DNA from: Xylaria sp. FL1777
Lineage: Eukaryota; Ascomycota; Sordariomycetes; Xylariales; Xylariaceae
Direction of reading: 5' to 3'
Assembly: GCA_022578965.1 (NCBI GenBank)
Contig: MU400608.1
Span: 62,001 to 126,000, forward strand
DNA length: 64,000 nt
A program made the translations under genes and the position numbers. The notes under the pieces were generated by a model. The model was not told the DNA's origin. It did no database searches and saw only the letters and a list, made by a program, of their open reading frames with translations. The first letter of the stretch is position 1. The number at the start of each line of letters is the position of its first letter. Positions 35,612-48,981 of the stretch are shown piece after piece.

Positions 35612-35917
35612 CTACTTAATTAGCCAAGGGCACGACTCCCTATAGCTCTCAGTTGACCAATAATAGTGTGAACAAGTAACACAATGGAGCGTAGTGAACT
35701 TGTGGTGTATTTCGTGGCTAGGTGTAGTGTATGCCAAAGCCGTGAACGAAACTAGGCTGCAAGGCCCAAACGAGGAGGGCTTCAATGCTCTCATAGCCAA
35801 CCAATCGATATTATCTCTAATACCAATAAGCCGATTGACCTCACCGTTACCGAGCCGAGCCGCCTCACTGTCACCATCCAAAACAATACCTGCGTACCGG
35901 ACAATCGCATCACGCAT
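35612..35917 (-). pseudogene. Unrecognised 101-codon frame, possible gene fragment
   Basis: ATG 35,917 opens a frame whose first ~60 residues look protein-like (MRDAIVRYAGIVLDGDSEA, GEVNRLIGIRDNIDWLAM). The C-terminal part is less convincing. It abuts the LTR-like repeat at 35,947 and may be a fragment of the transposon that carried it, or an independent truncated gene. Family unknown. The opposite strand is also open (35,694-35,936), which lowers confidence. Confidence 0.3.
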
Positions 35918-35946
35918 CGCGACATTCCCATTATAACAAGGGCTGG

Positions 35947-36203
35947 TGTCAGGGCTTAGAACTAAGTTATTGACTCTCTATTCTGCATACAATAATCTGT
36001 TATGGCTGCAAAAGTCCATGCCTTCCATCGGGGCTGTTGCCGAGCATGGTGGCTGTCCTTAAGTCTATATACAATTGGTTCGGGGCTTCCTAACCTCCGT
36101 GGTCCGCCCATATGTCTCAGATTAGCGAGGGCTAAATAGCTTCACTTCCCGTACGCGAGACAGTCTCAATAGGTCTCAATTCAGCGCAGTACGGTCCCGG
36201 TGT
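35947..36203 (+). repeat. Direct repeat copy 2 (257 bp), LTR-like fragment
   Basis: Same orientation as 20,144-20,351, beginning TGTCAGGGCTTAGAACT and ending GGTCCCGGTGT. It contains a 48 bp block (within about 36,025-36,080) missing from copy 1. Differences include transitions and small indels, so neither copy is recent. Confidence 0.7.
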
Positions 36204-36442
36204 CTCGCCGAACTATGCATCTAGAGATAGCACAAGGTGTTCAGCTGGTTCAACGCGTGTAACACCCATGAGACGAGTGAGACAGCATCATATGTCATTA
36301 GAAGTGCTTGCTTTTATAGACGGGAGGCCGACTTCGGTACCAGAGGGGCCCAATTTTGGGGCCTTGCTGAGTCGAACGAAGTCCTGGCGGTATTCTATGT
36401 TGCTCTCTGACTAGATACCAGCTCACTTGAACATGGACACCT

Positions 36443-36835
36443 CTACGCGAGATCCAGAATTGGGCTTTTCAAGCTTAGGACACCAAACGTTCTGCAAGTC
36501 ACCCCGAACACAAGGATGTGCGTTCGCTGATATGCAACATCCACCGGCACGATCATTCCGTTATAGTTAAAGGTATATTGCCATTGCCCCAGTTCCTCAA
36601 ACGGCTGGAACCTAGTTGCGTCCCTTCTTCCATTTCCTGGGCTGCTTAGAATTGATACAAGACACCGTTTCGGCCAGCGGGCCGGCTGCCTTGACGCACA
36701 TGGCACACAATAGCTTCGTCCAAATGTCATCTTTGGGAGTATACAAAGCCACAGGTGGCACGCTGCTTTGGGGATAGATTGTCTTGATTCCAAGTAGGTC
36801 GAGAATTGACCTCCAGAACTGTAACCAACGCTCAT
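36443..36835 (-). pseudogene. Unrecognised 130-codon frame, possible frameshifted gene
   Basis: ATG 36,835 opens 130 codons ending at 36,443. The second half reads like protein (RFQPFEELGQWQYTFNYNG, VDVAYQRTHILVFG). In the middle another minus frame also looks protein-like (LYTPKDDIWTKLLCAMCVK), suggesting the true gene shifts frame. No domain is recognised. It is the last coding-like segment before the right AT block. Confidence 0.3.
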
Positions 36836-37777
36836 TGTTATCTAGGTTAGCTGAATAATTAATTCTCGATACTCAAGAGAATCTTGTTTATATTTTTCGG
36901 CTATTAGAGGAAGCTTTACGTGGTTTAGAGCTCGTTTAGAACGTTTTAGCATTTCATAAAGCTATACTGCTGTCTTTAAAGATCATAGAACTCTGTACCT
37001 CTGTGATAAAAACTATATTTGTTAAGCTAACCGCACTAGTCACAGGCCATGCCTTTGCGGGCCACTTTGCTCACTTAACACCACTAGTTAATTAAAGTCC
37101 ACTTCTTTAATAAATTAGCTTAAAATAGCTAGTTTTCCGCGTTTTTTACTAATATATAGTTTTTAGCTTTTATATTGTTTTTTTTAATAGCTTTTTTAGT
37201 TAAAACTAAAGTTATTAATATATTATAATTATTAGCTTTATTTTTAAAAACTATTTTATTTTTTAGCTTTTGTTTTATTTATTAAACGTTTATTATATAA
37301 ATTAACTATTAATTTAATAAAAGCTTTACTTTTTTTTGCTTTTTTTTTTTAGTTTTTTAAAGTTTAGCTTTAAAATAGCTAATTTTAGCTTTAAAATGCG
37401 CTATTTTTTTTAGCTTAATAATTAATAGCCTTATTAGCTTATTAAATAATTAACTATTATATTAATAAATTAAATACTATATATTAATTAGTAAGCTTTT
37501 AGTTATTTTATTAAAGATTTTAGCTATTTATAAATATATTAAAGCAAAAATTAAGCTTAAATATTAAAAATTTAAATATTTTAAGTTAATTTACTTTTAA
37601 AAAATTATTAGCTTTAGTTTTTATTATATTTCTTTTTTTTAATATTATATATTTTAAAAATAATAGCTTTAAGTAATTTTAAAGATATATTTTAGTTATT
37701 TTTTATGCGTTCTTTAGCATATTAAGCATTAAAATATTAATTTTAGCTAATTAAAGTGCTTTTAAAACGTTTTTTTT
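36836..37777. other. Right edge of the island and start of AT block
   Basis: Composition drops from ordinary to extremely AT-rich between about 37,050 and 37,140 (TpC and CpG steps vanish). No gene. The transition is about as sharp as at the left edge. Confidence 0.6.
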
Positions 37778-40034
37778 TTATTATAATTAAACTATTTAAA
37801 TACTTTAGCATATATTATAAGTTATATATATATATAGAATATTTTTTTATACTTATTTTATAAGAGTTTTTTCTTTTTTTTAAGCTTTAGTTTTATTAAA
37901 TACTTATTATAAAACTAAAGATATATTAATTATTATACTTAATTTTTAATGCTTTATACTTTTTATAATAATTTTAAAGCTTTTTAAAATAAAGTAACTT
38001 ATAATACTTTATTATATTATAACATAACTAAATATTAATTAATTATATAAATTAATGCTATTTTTAATAGGTTTTTTTTAAAACAAACTTTAATTATAAA
38101 CTAAAAATAAATTTAGCATAAATTATTTTTAAAACTAAGCTTAAATAAACAATAATTATTTAGTGCTTTAAGTATTAATACTTAATTATTGTAAAGATAA
38201 ATTATATAGCTTTTAGCTAAAATTAAAAAACTAAAATAATAAGTTATACAGCAAAAAAATAAAAGCAAACAAGTTACTTTAAAATTAAAAATAGCTTGTA
38301 TTATTTTTATTTTATAATTAAGTAAATAAAAAAACTAAAAAACAATATTTTTAAAAAAATAAAAGAATTTTTTAAACTTTAAAAAATAATTTTATAATTT
38401 AAATTAAAAACAAAAACATAAGAATTTTAATAATAATAATAACTTTTTATTTTTTAGCTTTAATAAAAAGCATAATTAAAAAAAACCTAAATATTAATTA
38501 TGTTAAAATTGCTTATATTATTATTAATGCTATTTATTTAAAAATGCTAATTTTAGTTAATTATTAAAGTTTAATTATAACTTTTTTACTATAAAATTTA
38601 CTTATTAATACTAGCTAAAATAAATAAAAAAATTTTAAATTATTTTTAAAAAAGCTAATTAAAAATTTTATTGCAATAAAAACAAGATTTTATATATATA
38701 TAATAATATAAACTAAAACTATAAAAATGCTTATTAATTAATATTATAAAAATTATTAACTTTAAAAAAAAATAATTTAAAACTAATTAAAAAGTGTTTT
38801 TAAATTAAACTAAAACTTTGCTTAAATAGTTTGCTTTTTTATAAGCTAGCATAAATATATAATTAAAACAAGCAAGTTAATAAGCTAATTAAAACTTAAA
38901 GCTATTTAATTAATACTTTATTAATATTAAACTTTAAAATATTTATTAAAATAAAAATAAAAAAGCTTTATTATATTATTAATAACTAAGTATATTACTT
39001 TAATAAAAACTAATAAACTATTATAATTTATTATTAATTATATAAACTAATATAATTAATATTATATAATAATGCTAAAAATTAATAATTAAAAAACAAC
39101 GCTTAAACTATAATAAAAAAAAACTAAAGTTAAATATTATTTAAACTATTAATAAATTAACTTTAAATATTAAGCAAAACTAAACTAATAATTAGCATAC
39201 TAATATTAGCTATAAAAACAATAATACTAGTTTTAATAATTAAACTTATTATTACAAAAATAATAACTATAATAATAATTGTAATAATAATAACTAAAGA
39301 TTTTATAAAAGCAATAATAGCTATAAAAGCTAAAAGTAATATTATAAAAGCAATAATAATAAAAATTATAGTTATTATTAAAACTAAAAATATATAAATA
39401 ACTAAAATAATAATAATAATATTTATATTTTAAAAAATTGTTATATTTTTAAAACTTTTTTAAATTAACTTTAAAATAATAATAAAAATAGTTTAAATTT
39501 AAATCTTTATAAAAACTTTATTTATTATAGCTATAAATAATTTAGCTATATTACTTTTAATTATTTTTAGCTTAAAAGTAATAATAATAATAATAATAAT
39601 AAAAATAATAAATTTAATAACTATATTAACTATAATAATAATATTACTTAAAAATAAACTATATAAAAAATTTAAATAAATAAAAACTAAAATATAAATA
39701 AAAAAAACCAAAAATAATAATTAAAGTTTTATATATTTTTTTTATAAAAGTTATAGTATTATAACTTAAAAAACAAATAATAAGCTTAATATTAATTATA
39801 TTAGCTATAAGTTTTAAATTAAAGTTATTATTTTATATATTTATTTTATGCTATTTTTATATTTTTGCACTATTTATTTTATTAATTTTATAAAATTACT
39901 TATTAAAACTTATGTTAATTTTAATTTATATATTAAATATAATTATATTAGTTTTATTTTTGCTTTTTATTATAAATTATAATAAGCATTTTTTTATATA
40001 TTTATATTATAATATATTATTAAAAGTAAGTTTT
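37778..40034 (+). repeat. Element A unit R1 (LTR start plus gag-like), heavily mutated
   Basis: A 2.26 kb unit duplicated head-to-tail with 40,035-42,283. It starts at the position equivalent to TGTTATAA in the next copy, then carries a conserved 200 bp leader with AAGCTTTAGTTTTATTAAATAC. Its second half has Asn/Lys-rich AATAAT stretches (about 39,230-39,430), as expected of a degraded gag C-terminus. R1 has lost more C and G than R2 at the same positions. The 39,499-39,711 minus open frame is compositional. Confidence 0.75.
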
Positions 40035-42283
40035 TGTTATAATTAGGCTACTTAGGCACCTTAGCACATATTATAAGTTACATATATATATGGAATATTC
40101 TTTTTATACTTATTTTATAGGAGTTTTTTTTTTTTTTAAGCTTTAGTTTTATTAAATACTTACTATAAAACTAAAGATATATTAATTATTATATTTAACT
40201 TTTAATGCTTTATATTTTCTGTAATAATTTTAAAGCTTCTTAAAATAAGGTTATTTATAATACTTTGTTATATTATAAAATAGCTAAATATTAACTAATT
40301 ATATAAGCTAGTGCTATTTTTAATAGCTTTTTTTTAAAACAAACTTTAATAATGAACTAAAGACAAACTTAGCACGAATTATTTCTGGAATTAAGCTTAA
40401 GTAAACAATGATTATTTAGTGCTTTAGGTGCTAATATTTAACTGTTATAAACACAAATTGTATAGCTTTTAGCTAAAATCGAAAAGCTAAAGCAGCAAGT
40501 TATGCAGCAAAAAAATAAAAGCAAACAAGTTGCTTTAAAATTAAAAATAGTTTGTATTATTTCTATTTTATAATTAAGTAAACAAAAGAACTAAAAAACA
40601 ACATTTTTAAAAAAACAAAAAAACTTTTTAAACCTTAAAAAATGATCTTATAACTTAAGTTAAAAATAAAGATATAAGAATTCTAGTAATAATAATAACC
40701 TTTTATTTTTTAGCTTTAATAAAAAGCATAATTAAAGAAAACCTAAATATTAATTATGTTAAAATTGCTTATATTACTATTAGCGCTACTTATTTAAAAA
40801 TGCTAATTTTAACTAATTATTAAAGTTTAACTATGATTTTTTTAGCATAAAATTTACTTATTAACGTTAGCTAAAGTAAGTAAAAAAACTTTAAACTATT
40901 TTTAAAAAAGCTAATTAGAAATTTTGTTGCAATAAAAACAAGATTTTATACGCGTATAACAATATAAATTAAAACTATAAAAATGCTTATTAATTAGCAT
41001 TACAGAAGTTATTAACCTTAGAAAAAAAACAATTTAAAACTAATTAAAAAGTATTTTTAAACTAAATTAAAACTTTGCTTAAGCAATTTGCTTTTTTATA
41101 AGCTAATATAAGCATATAATTAAAACAAGTAAATTAATAAGCTAACTAAAACTTAAAACTGTTTAATTAATACTTTGTTAGCATTAAACTTTAAAATGTT
41201 TGCTAAAACAAAAGCAAAAAAGCTTTATTATATTACTAGAAATTAAATATATTACTTTAATAAAAACTAATGAATTATTATAACTTACTGCTAATTATAC
41301 AAGCTAACATAGTTAATATTGCATAATAACGCTAAAAACTAATAACTAAAAAATAACGTTTAAACTGCAATAAAAAAAAACCAGAGTTAAATATTATCTA
41401 AATTACTAATAAATTAACTTTAAATACTAAGCAAAACTAAACTAGTAATTAATATATTAATATTAGCTGCAAGGATAATAATATTAGTTTTAATAGTTAA
41501 AACTATTTTTGCAAAAGCAATAATTATAATAATAGCTATAATAATAATAACTAAAGATTTTATAAAAGCAATAATAGCTATAAAAGCTAGAACTAATACT
41601 ATAAAGGCAATAATAATAGAAGTTATAGCTAGTACTAAAACTAAAGATATATAAATAACTAAAGTAATAATAATAATACTTATATTTTGAAAAACTATTA
41701 TACTTTTGGAATTTTTTCGAATTAACTTTAGGATAATAATAAAAGTAGTTTAAATTTGAACTTTTATAAAAACTTTATTTGCTATAGCTATAAATAACTT
41801 AGCTATATTGCTTTTAATTGTTTTTAGCTTAAAGGTAATAATAATAACGGCAATAATAGAAATAATAGATTTAGTAGTTATACTAGTTATAATAGTAATA
41901 CTACTTAAAAACGAACTATTTAAAAAATCTAAGTAAATAAAAACTAAAATATAAATAAAAAAAACTAGAAATAATAATTAAAGTTTTATATACTTTTTTT
42001 ATAAAAGCTATAATATTATAACTTAAGAAACAAGTAGTAAGCTTAGCATTAATTATATTAGCTATAAGTTTTAAGCTAAAGTTATTACTTTATATATTTA
42101 TTTTATGCTGTTTTTATATTTTTTGTATTATTTATTTTGTTAGCTTTATAAAACTATTTGTTAAAATTTATATTAATTTTAATTTATGCGCTAAATATAA
42201 CTATATTAGTTTTACTTTTGCTTTTTATTATAAATTGTAGCAAGCACTTTTTTGTATACTTATATTATAATATATTACTAAAG
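40035..42283 (+). repeat. Element A unit R2 (LTR start plus gag-like), less mutated
   Basis: Begins TGTTATAATTAGGCTAC, the typical TGTTA start of an LTR, and matches R1 along its whole length with transition differences. Where R2 keeps GGCTACTTAGGCACC, R1 has AAACTATTTAAATAC. Its end (AAAGGTGGATTTTTTATTT) runs directly into the pol region. Two tandem leader/gag units before one pol could come from unequal exchange or insertion of one copy into another. Confidence 0.75.
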
Positions 42284-45200
42284 GTGGATTTTTTATTTAT
42301 AAAGCTTATTAAGTTATTTGCAAATTAACTAATAGTTGCAGTATTATTTGCAGAATTAAGCGTATATATATAGCTATTAATTATAATTATTGCTTTAAAG
42401 GCAGCTTTTTTTTATTATTTTAAATTACTTTAAAAAATAAAAGAATTATACTAAATTTAAGCACTAATTAATGGTTTTTTAAATTATGCTGTTTTTAAGT
42501 AAAAATATTTAGTTTAACTAAGTTTGCAAAAGCTTGCTAAAACTAAGCTTGCTATTACGCTATTATTTAATTATTTAAACTTATATAGCTTAAGAAATTA
42601 AAAGAAAGCTTTAGTTACTTTAATTTTATAGCAATTTTAGAAAAGTTTTATAACTTATTTAAGTTTTTTAATACTAGTAAAGCAAACATATTACTATAAT
42701 TAAAGCAAAGAAATTTTGCTATTAAGCTAAAAAAAAACGTAGTTGTATTTTATTTTTTTATATATTTATTAGCTCAAAATAAGCTAAAAAAATTACAAAG
42801 ATAGCTTAATAAAATGCTAAAAGTAAAAAAAATTAAAAAGTTTACTAGCTTTGCTAGCGCTTTAATTCTTTTTATACTTAAAAAAAATAGAAGTTTATGT
42901 TTATATATAAACTATAAAAAACTTAATTAAATTATATGCAAGAATTAATACATTTTACTACTTATTTTAAAGCTGCTTAATAGAATTTTAAAAGCTAAGA
43001 TTTTTAGCAAAATTAACTTTAAGAACGCTTATTATTGCTTATATATTTAAGAAAAAAATAAGTAAAAAATAGCGTTTTATATACGCTATAGCTACTATAA
43101 ATTTTTAGTTATGCTTATAGGTTTATTAAATGCTTTTGCTACTTTTTAAAGTTATATATAAAAAGTACTTAATAATATAATAAATATATTTTATATTATA
43201 TATTTTAATAATATGTTTATTTTTTTTTTAAATAAGAATTTTTATATAAAACATGTTTAAAATATTATTAAAAGGTTATAAAAAGCAGAATTATATGCTA
43301 AGCTATTTAAGTGCTAATTTTATTAAAAGAAAATTAAATTTTTAAGTTATATTATTTTTAGCTAAAAAATTAAAATAGACTTTTTATATATAGATATTAT
43401 TTAGCAATAGCTTATATTAAATATTTGTTAAGCGCTATAATAATTTTTAAGGTTTTGTAATTTTTATTGCTGTTTTATAAACGGGTATTTTTATATTGCT
43501 GCGCTTTTGTTTAAGTATTTAAAAAAAAACATAATAGAAATAAAAAAAAGTTAAATTTCCTTAAATAGTTTTAAAAAAAAGGCTTTTAAGAACTTTTAAG
43601 ATATATTTAAGTAAGTTATTTTTTTTATATATTTTAACCTTAAAAAACAAATATTGCTAAAGATTGATTTTTTTAAGGTAGCTTTTGCAGGAAATTTATT
43701 TTAGCAGAATAATTAAGGCATTTTTAAACTAGTTGCGTTTTATTTTTAAAAGTTATTTAAAAAAAAAATGCGATATAATATATTTAACTAAGAAATACTT
43801 ATAATAGTAAATTGTTTTAAGCACTAGTAGCATTATTTATAAAAAAGCAATTTACTAGTTAAAATATTAACTAATTATGCTAACTTTTAAGCGTTTATAA
43901 AAATACTAAGGCTTAATAAAAAGCAAGCTTATTAATGTTTATTATTAGCTCTTTTTAATTTTATTATTAAATACTAAGTAAGCAAAAAAAACAAAGCTGA
44001 TTTTTTTTTGCGCTGTTTTAATTATATAGCTATTTTACTTAGTAATATTAACATTTTTTTAACGTTAAAAAGAAAAGTTGTAATAATATAACAAGTTAAA
44101 GTTTTTGATTTATATTTTAATGCTTAAGCTAAAGCTTTATACTTTAAAGCTATACTTACTAAAAAAGCTTTTTTTATTTAAGCAGTTATACGTTTGCATA
44201 TGCAAATAGCTATAAGCTTAAAGAAATTAAAAGATTTAAAGGCTTTTAAAGAGCTAAAAAACTTTATTTAAAAGGTTTAAAAAAAAGACCCTAAATGCTA
44301 TACAATTATAAAGCAATTAAAAGCAAAAAAGCCTACGAATTTTTAATAGTTAATAAAAAGATTTTTAGTTTGCTATAAAGACAAAATTTATATTTTTTTT
44401 AAAAAAGCTATACACTTTTAACTTATTGAGCTATATTATAATGATTTTTTAGCTAAATACTTTAGCTAAGGCTATACTTTAGAACTACTATAACGAAAGT
44501 TTTACTAAAGCAATATAAAACTAAATATTAAAAAATATATATAAAGCTATGCAATTTGCTTTAAAACTAAGGCAAAATATTATTAAAAATACAATAAACT
44601 TAATGCTTTGCTAATACTTAGTAAATTTATACAAAAGCTATTTATAAACTTTATTACAGGTTTACTAAAAACTTTCTATAAAGAAAAACTAGTTAATGCT
44701 ATTTTTATTATTATAAATAAATTTATTAAGCTTATATACTTATTTTTAGTTAATACTACTATAACTTTAGTTAAGCTAGCAGTTTTATTTTATTATAAAA
44801 TTAAATGTATTTATAGTAGCTTAAAAAGCATTATTTTTAATAAAAGCTTTGTTTTTATTAGCTAATTTTAGTTTAATTTATATTATTATTTAAAAGTTAA
44901 GCAAAGGCTTTTAGTAGCATTTTACTTTAAAACTAATAAACAAACAAAACAAATAAACTAAGTAATTAAAAGCTATTTTAAGTACTTTATAAATAGTAAA
45001 CAAACTAATTAGCCTTAATTTTTATTTTAAGCTTTTTTTGCTATAAATTTTGCTATTAATTTTATAACTAAATGATTACTTTTTAAAGTTTTATATAATT
45101 ATATGCTAGAATTTCGTTTGTTTATTAAAAATAACTTTATATTAAAAAAGATTTTAGCTATACAAAAACGTTTTAACAAGTTATAAACTATTAAAAATAA

Positions 45201-45700
45201 AATAACGAAATAATAGCAAATTATAACTAATAAATATATAAAACATTATAATAATAAGCATAAACTTATAACTTTTAAAACTAAGAACTTAGTAATACTA
45301 TTAATAAAAAATATTAAGTTTAAAAATAAAAAGTTAACGTTTAAGTTTATTAAACTTTTCTGAATTTTTTTTACAGTTAGTTTATAGGTATATTATATTA
45401 GTTTTTTAAAATAATATAGCTGTTTTTATTCTGTTTTTTTAATTTAGCTGTTTAAGCTTTAAAAAACTAAACATAAGTATAGTTTATTTATGTTAAACTT
45501 TAAAAATAAGTTAAAAAAATAAAAAATTAAAAATATAGTAAGTAAAATAACTTATAATAAAAAAGAATATTATTTTATTAAGTAAAAAAGCTAGCTAACT
45601 AAGTATAATTAGTAAGTATTTATTACTAATATTATAGCTTTTAAAGCAATTAAAAACTTTAAAAAGCGCTTAAGTTATAAAAAAAAAGTAAAGCTATTAA
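42284..45700 (+). pseudogene. Ty3/Gypsy pol relic of element A (RT, RNase H, integrase, chromodomain)
   Basis: Reading across stops, the order is that of a Ty3/Gypsy pol. Reverse transcriptase spans about 42,650-43,550; its catalytic box reads YFNNM at 43,201-43,215, both Asp codons changed to Asn. RNase H-like sequence follows to about 44,000. The integrase zinc region (about 44,420-44,570) keeps one Cys (44,557-44,559), while the His positions read Tyr. The core (44,608-44,865) is open for 85 codons with FITG and a KSFVFIS motif, but the catalytic Asp positions read Asn (44,647-44,649 and 44,839-44,841). A chromodomain-like tail (about 45,525-45,660) has its Trp codons turned to stops. Chromovirus assignment rests on that tail. 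Confidence 0.85.
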
Positions 45701-47700
45701 GCTAACAAAATAGTACTAATTTATTATTAATTTAGCTATAAACTAAAGCTTAAATATGTTATATATATTAACTAGTTATTTTTTTGTTTTTAATTACGTA
45801 ATAAAAATTGTACTTATTGCTTTAGGTTTTAAAATACTTATACTTTATTAATAAGCTATACGTAAAAACGCTATAAATAAGTTATAATATTTTTATAGAA
45901 AAGCTTTAAAATATTAATTATTAAACTTTAAAATATCTTTATATTAAAAAAAGCTAACTAAATATTTTTATTTATGCTTATTAGTAATAATTAATATAGC
46001 TTTATGTATACTTTTTTTAAAAGAAATAAAAGCAGCTTTTTAAGCTGCATATTTATAGTTTAAGATTTGCACTTTAAGTGTAGTTAAACAAGCATACTGC
46101 TAGCATTAAAAATAGTTTTAATTTTGTTAGAAAACTTTATAAAATTAGTTTAAATAAAGCTATTTATAGTGCTTATATAAAAAGGCTTAATAGCTTAGCG
46201 AGCTAAAGATTTGCGTTTTATTATTAAGTGTTTATATTTAGCACAATATTTTTGTATTACTAATTATTAGCTAAATTTTATACGAAATAAAAACAAAACT
46301 ACTTATTTTTATGTTGCTAACTTTGCTAATTAATTAGAACTAAGCTTTATAAGTTAATAAAAAACACAGAAATATTTTTAGGAAGCAAAACTATATAACT
46401 GCAAAGTTAATATAATAATTGTTTGAAGTTTTTTAAATAATAGCGCGATTTTTATTTATAACAATTTTCTTATAGTTATTTTTTTAAAAAACAAAAAAAT
46501 AAACAAACTAGTTTAATAACTTTTAAATGTATATTGCATTAAAATGTAATATAGTAAGCAGCTAACTTATTAATAAAATTAATTTAAAATAGATATAAAT
46601 TAACTTATAAGCTTATATAAAATATAATTGTTTATATAGCTTATATAAGCTGTTATTTTTGGGTTTTTAAATTTGCAAACTATATTTAAAGGCAAGCTAT
46701 TTTTTAGCTAAAATGCTTTTTTAAAACGCCTAAAATAAAGCTAATATATTAATGAATTACTTAGAACTATTGCTTTTTTAATAGTTTTATATTTTTTGTT
46801 TTTAGCTTTAGTAGTTTGTTTATAAGGTTTACAAATAAAAGTTACTATAAAAATAAGCTAACGTTTAGCTAGCGTAAGAACTTTAATATTTGCATTAAAA
46901 TTAGACTTATTTTTTGCGTTATTTATATTAAAATCACGCAAAACAGCATTTAGATTTTTATTTAGATTTATAAAGTTTAAATTATTTTTATTTTTATTTT
47001 TATTTTTTTTTTTTTAACTTATAGAAAGCTTAATAGTGTTTATATTTTTATTAAAATTAGAGCTGTTTTAAAAAAAAAGCGGACTGCTAGAACTTTTATT
47101 TTTATTATTAAAGTTATTAAACTTTTAGCAAAGAAGTTTATTAAAGTTTTGTTTTATAGTAGAATTAAACTTATTTTTAAATAAATTTGGGCATAAAGCA
47201 AGTTACGATAATTTTTTGCGTTTATATTTATAACTATAGCTTTAATTATAACTACGTTTATATGTACTACTTTTAATTACTATAAGTTTAAGCAGCATAA
47301 TTATAATGCAAATAATAATGAAAAAAAAAGCAGAAAAAATGTAAAATAAGTATAAAAATAGCAGTAGTAAAATGTATAGCTAAAACTAATTGTTTAGCAG
47401 CAGCTAAAGAAAAAAAAAAGAAAAAAAAAAGAAAAAAAGGAATATATAGCAATAGAAGTATAAGCGCAAAACTTGCTATAAATATAGCATAAAACAAACA
47501 TAACTTAATACGTAAACATAAGCATAAGTATATAAGTACTTTAACTATTATATTACATAAGCATTTTATTTAATATACTATATTTATGCTTAATTACTTT
47601 ATACTATTTTATTTTACTACTTATACTTAAGATTAATTATTTTAATTAATTTTATTTATATATAAGTTAGAAACAACTTAATTAAGAAAAAAGGAGTAGT
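45701..47700. other. AT-rich DNA between elements A and B
   Basis: No readable protein and no obvious 3' LTR for A: the next TGTTATAA leader starts element B at 47,701. The part 46,880-47,500 has T-runs and a homopolymer-laden segment ((TTTTTA)n near 46,980-47,010). It could be a minus-strand gag relic, but this is not supported by a zinc knuckle. The 47,288-47,497 minus frame is compositional. Confidence 0.4.
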
Positions 47701-48981
47701 TGTTATAACTAGGCTACTTAAGCACTTTAGCACATATTATAAGTTATATATATATATGGGATATTTTTTTTATACTTATTTTATGGGAGTTTTTTTTTTT
47801 TTTTAAGCTTTAGTTTTATTAAATACCTACTATAAAACTAAAGATATATTGACTATTATATTTAACTTTTAATGCTTTATATCTTCTATGACAGTTTTTT
47901 ATTTATAAAGCTTATTAAATTATTTATAAATTAACTAATAATTATAGTATTATTTGCAGAATTAAACGTATATATATAGCTATTAATTATAATTATTGTT
48001 TTAAAAGCAGCTTTTTATTATTATTTTAAACTATTTTAAAAAATAAAAAAATTATATTAAATTTAAGCATTAATTAATGGTTTTTTAAATTATATTGCTT
48101 TTAAATAAAAATATTTAGCTTAATTAAGTTTATAAAAGCTTATTAAAATTAAGCTTATTATTATATTATTATTTAATTATTTAAACTTATATAGCTTAAA
48201 AAGTTAAAAAAAAGCTTTAGTTATTTTAATTTTATAATAATTTTAAAAAAGTTTTATAATTTATTTAAGTTTTTTAATATTAGCAAAGCAAATATATTAC
48301 TATAATTAAAGTAAAAAAACTTTGCTATTAAGCTAAAAAAAAACGTAATTATATTTTATTTTTTTTATATATTTATTAGCTTAAAATAAGCTAAAAAAAC
48401 TATAAAAATAGCTTAAAAAATGCTAAAAACAAAAAAAATTAAAAAGTTTATTAGTTTTGCTAGCGCTTTAATTTTTTTTATACTTAAAAAAAATAAAGGC
48501 TTATGTTTATATATAAACTATAAAAAACTTAATTAAATTATCCGCAAAAATTGCTATATTTTATTATTTATTTTAAAGCTATTTAATAAAATTTTAAAAG
48601 CTAAAATTTTTAATAAAATTAACTTTAAAAACGTTTATTATTATTTATATATTTAAAAAAAAAAAAAAAAAAAGTAACGTTTTATATATATTATAGCTAT
48701 TATAAATTTTTAGTTATATTTATAAGTTTATTAAATACTTTTGTTACTTTTTAAAGTTATATATAAAAAGCATTTAATAATATAATAAATATATTTTATA
48801 TTATATATTTTAATAATATGCTTATTTTTTTTTAAATAAAAATTTTTATATAAAATATATTTAAAACATTATTAAAAAGCTATAAAAAGCAAAACTATAT
48901 ATTAAGCTATTTAAGTATTAATTTTATTAAAAAAAGATTAAATTTTTAAATTATATTATTTTTAGCTAAAAAATTAAAATA

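Noticed and set aside
16851..37090. tRNA, 5S rRNA or other classical RNA genes
   Set aside because: I looked for T-loop/B-box motifs and 5S-like sequence on both strands and saw no convincing cloverleaf or match.
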